Shown in pieces: positions 32,000-32,496 of a stretch of DNA of 32,496 nt. A program made the position numbers and the translations under genes. Within the stretch, counting starts at the first letter, position 1; each line of letters opens with the position of its first letter. Source of the DNA: Nostoc sp. FACHB-892 (lineage in GTDB: Bacteria > Cyanobacteriota > Cyanobacteriia > Cyanobacteriales > Nostocaceae). The stretch lies in NCBI RefSeq assembly GCF_014698795.1, contig NZ_JACJTR010000054.1:1-32496 (forward strand). The letters run 5' to 3'. The notes below the pieces were generated by a model, which ran no database searches, was not told the DNA's origin, and worked only from the letters and a program-made list of their open reading frames with translations.

Positions 32000-32402
32000 A
32001 TTTTTTAGCAGTTGGGTGCTGGTGAGCGGATAAAGTTTCGAGCGCCGCAGTCGAGCGAACAAGGGGAAGGTTAATTTTGGTTGATTTGGTGACGAACAGG
32101 ACGCTCACTACTTGATTAAGTACACGATCATGAAACAGAGCATCTTTTATTATTGATAGGTCAGGAGAAATTAAAAACCGATAAATTTGAGAGTGTCACC
32201 GCCACCTCACAGGCCGTTTGTACCCTTGCAACAACACGCTTGAATGGATTGGTCTGAGTAAATCTCAGTGGGTAAGCAACGCAAGATAATCATCAGCAAG
32301 TCAGCCAAAACTTGGAAGTTGTCAAAATTAGAAACTCAACAAAAAGAATTTTAGTCTTGTTTGGTTATTGGTGTATTGCAATCGCATCTTGGAGTTGATT
32401 TT
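32000..32402. other. Non-coding stretch containing rep relic
   Basis: These 403 bases carry no intact gene. From about 32165 to 32355 they resemble the start of this window, that is the 3' end of rep (listed separately). The part before (32000-32160) shows nothing recognisable. Confidence 0.6.
32165..32355 (-). pseudogene. Decayed second copy of the rep C-terminus
   Basis: Bases 32283-32312 are identical to 121-150 inside rep, and flanking sequence to about 32165 and 32355 is clearly related to 6-195. The minus strand would read LADLLMIILRCLPTE then IYSDQSI as in the intact rep C-terminus. After that the frame shifts and stops early. No upstream rep domains are present in this window. Confidence 0.75.
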
Positions 32403-32496
32403 ATGAAAAATTTGGCTGACATCAGGCTTTTGACGACTGTTTTATCTCTACAAGTAGCTTGTCTGCCAGTATTAGCGGTACCGTTGCCGGATCATG
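32403..32496 (+). CDS. Start of a secreted protein, cut by the window edge
   Basis: Thirty-one codons are visible. GGAG lies 8 nt before the ATG at 32403. The product begins MKNLADIRLLTTVLSL and continues to a hydrophobic core (VACLPVLAVPLP), the form of a signal peptide, perhaps cleaved after LAV or AVP. The rest lies outside the window, so no function can be given. Confidence 0.55.
   Translation, partial: MKNLADIRLLTTVLSLQVACLPVLAVPLPDH

Overview
The window looks like a stretch of a plasmid from a filamentous, heterocyst-type cyanobacterium (Nostoc/Anabaena/Calothrix group). The evidence is the many HIP1 octamers (GCGATCGC, more than ten, for example near 822, 5807, 9559, 13127, 20652, 21887, 29780), a very large CyRepA1-type replication protein, cyanobacterial AAA-like/WD40 proteins, GCGTAGC-type small palindromes, and the density of replication, partition and mobilisation genes. 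No chromosomal housekeeping gene or RNA gene was seen.

Layout, left to right. (1) 27-4966, minus strand: the replication gene, then a tight three-gene operon (ribbon-helix-helix regulator, a 44-residue ORF, a 241-residue membrane-anchored protein) read away from a 20-bp palindromic operator. (2) 5188-10832, plus strand: nine abutting or overlapping genes that begin with an actin-like ParM ATPase and end with a two-TM HerA/FtsK/VirD4-like ATPase. The genes between are small, unrecognised, coiled-coil or membrane proteins. A dense cluster of GACACC/T heptamers follows. (3) 11057-13328: a NarL/LuxR response regulator and a CYP120-like cytochrome P450, closed by a strong terminator. (4) 13329-15447: a compact tyrosine recombinase, a small helical protein, a decayed integrase tail, inverted repeats and a small secreted Cys protein. 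(5) 15810-21394: a three-gene operon of two AAA-like ATPases (one with a TM segment and 14 WD40 repeats) and a DUF2272 protein, preceded by a 21-bp perfect hairpin; this resembles a STAND-type sensor/conflict locus. (6) 21506-27067, minus strand: SF1 helicase, ParB (with two identical 16-bp palindromes inside the gene), ParA, and a VapBC-like toxin-antitoxin pair. (7) 27181-31507: a foldback repeat, a HEAT-like protein, MOB-P relaxase and MobC, an oriT-like intergenic region with an array of about 12 small palindromes, and a divergent TraK-like small protein. (8) 31571-end: a small cyanobacterial protein with a 39-bp tandem repeat, a decayed second copy of the rep 3' end, and the first 31 codons of a secreted protein.

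Together the genes provide replication (CyRepA1), two independent partition modules (ParM type and ParAB type), addiction (VapBC-like) and mobilisation (relaxase, MobC, oriT candidate, possible coupling protein), plus cargo (P450, AAA/WD40/DUF2272 locus). The rep 3' end occurs at both window edges in the same orientation, intact on the left and decayed on the right. This suggests that the roughly 32-kb block was once joined to another replicon by recombination at rep. The most promising candidates for something undescribed are the ParM-to-coupling-ATPase operon, the AAA/WD40/DUF2272 operon, the palindromes inside parB, and the palindrome array beside the mobilisation genes.
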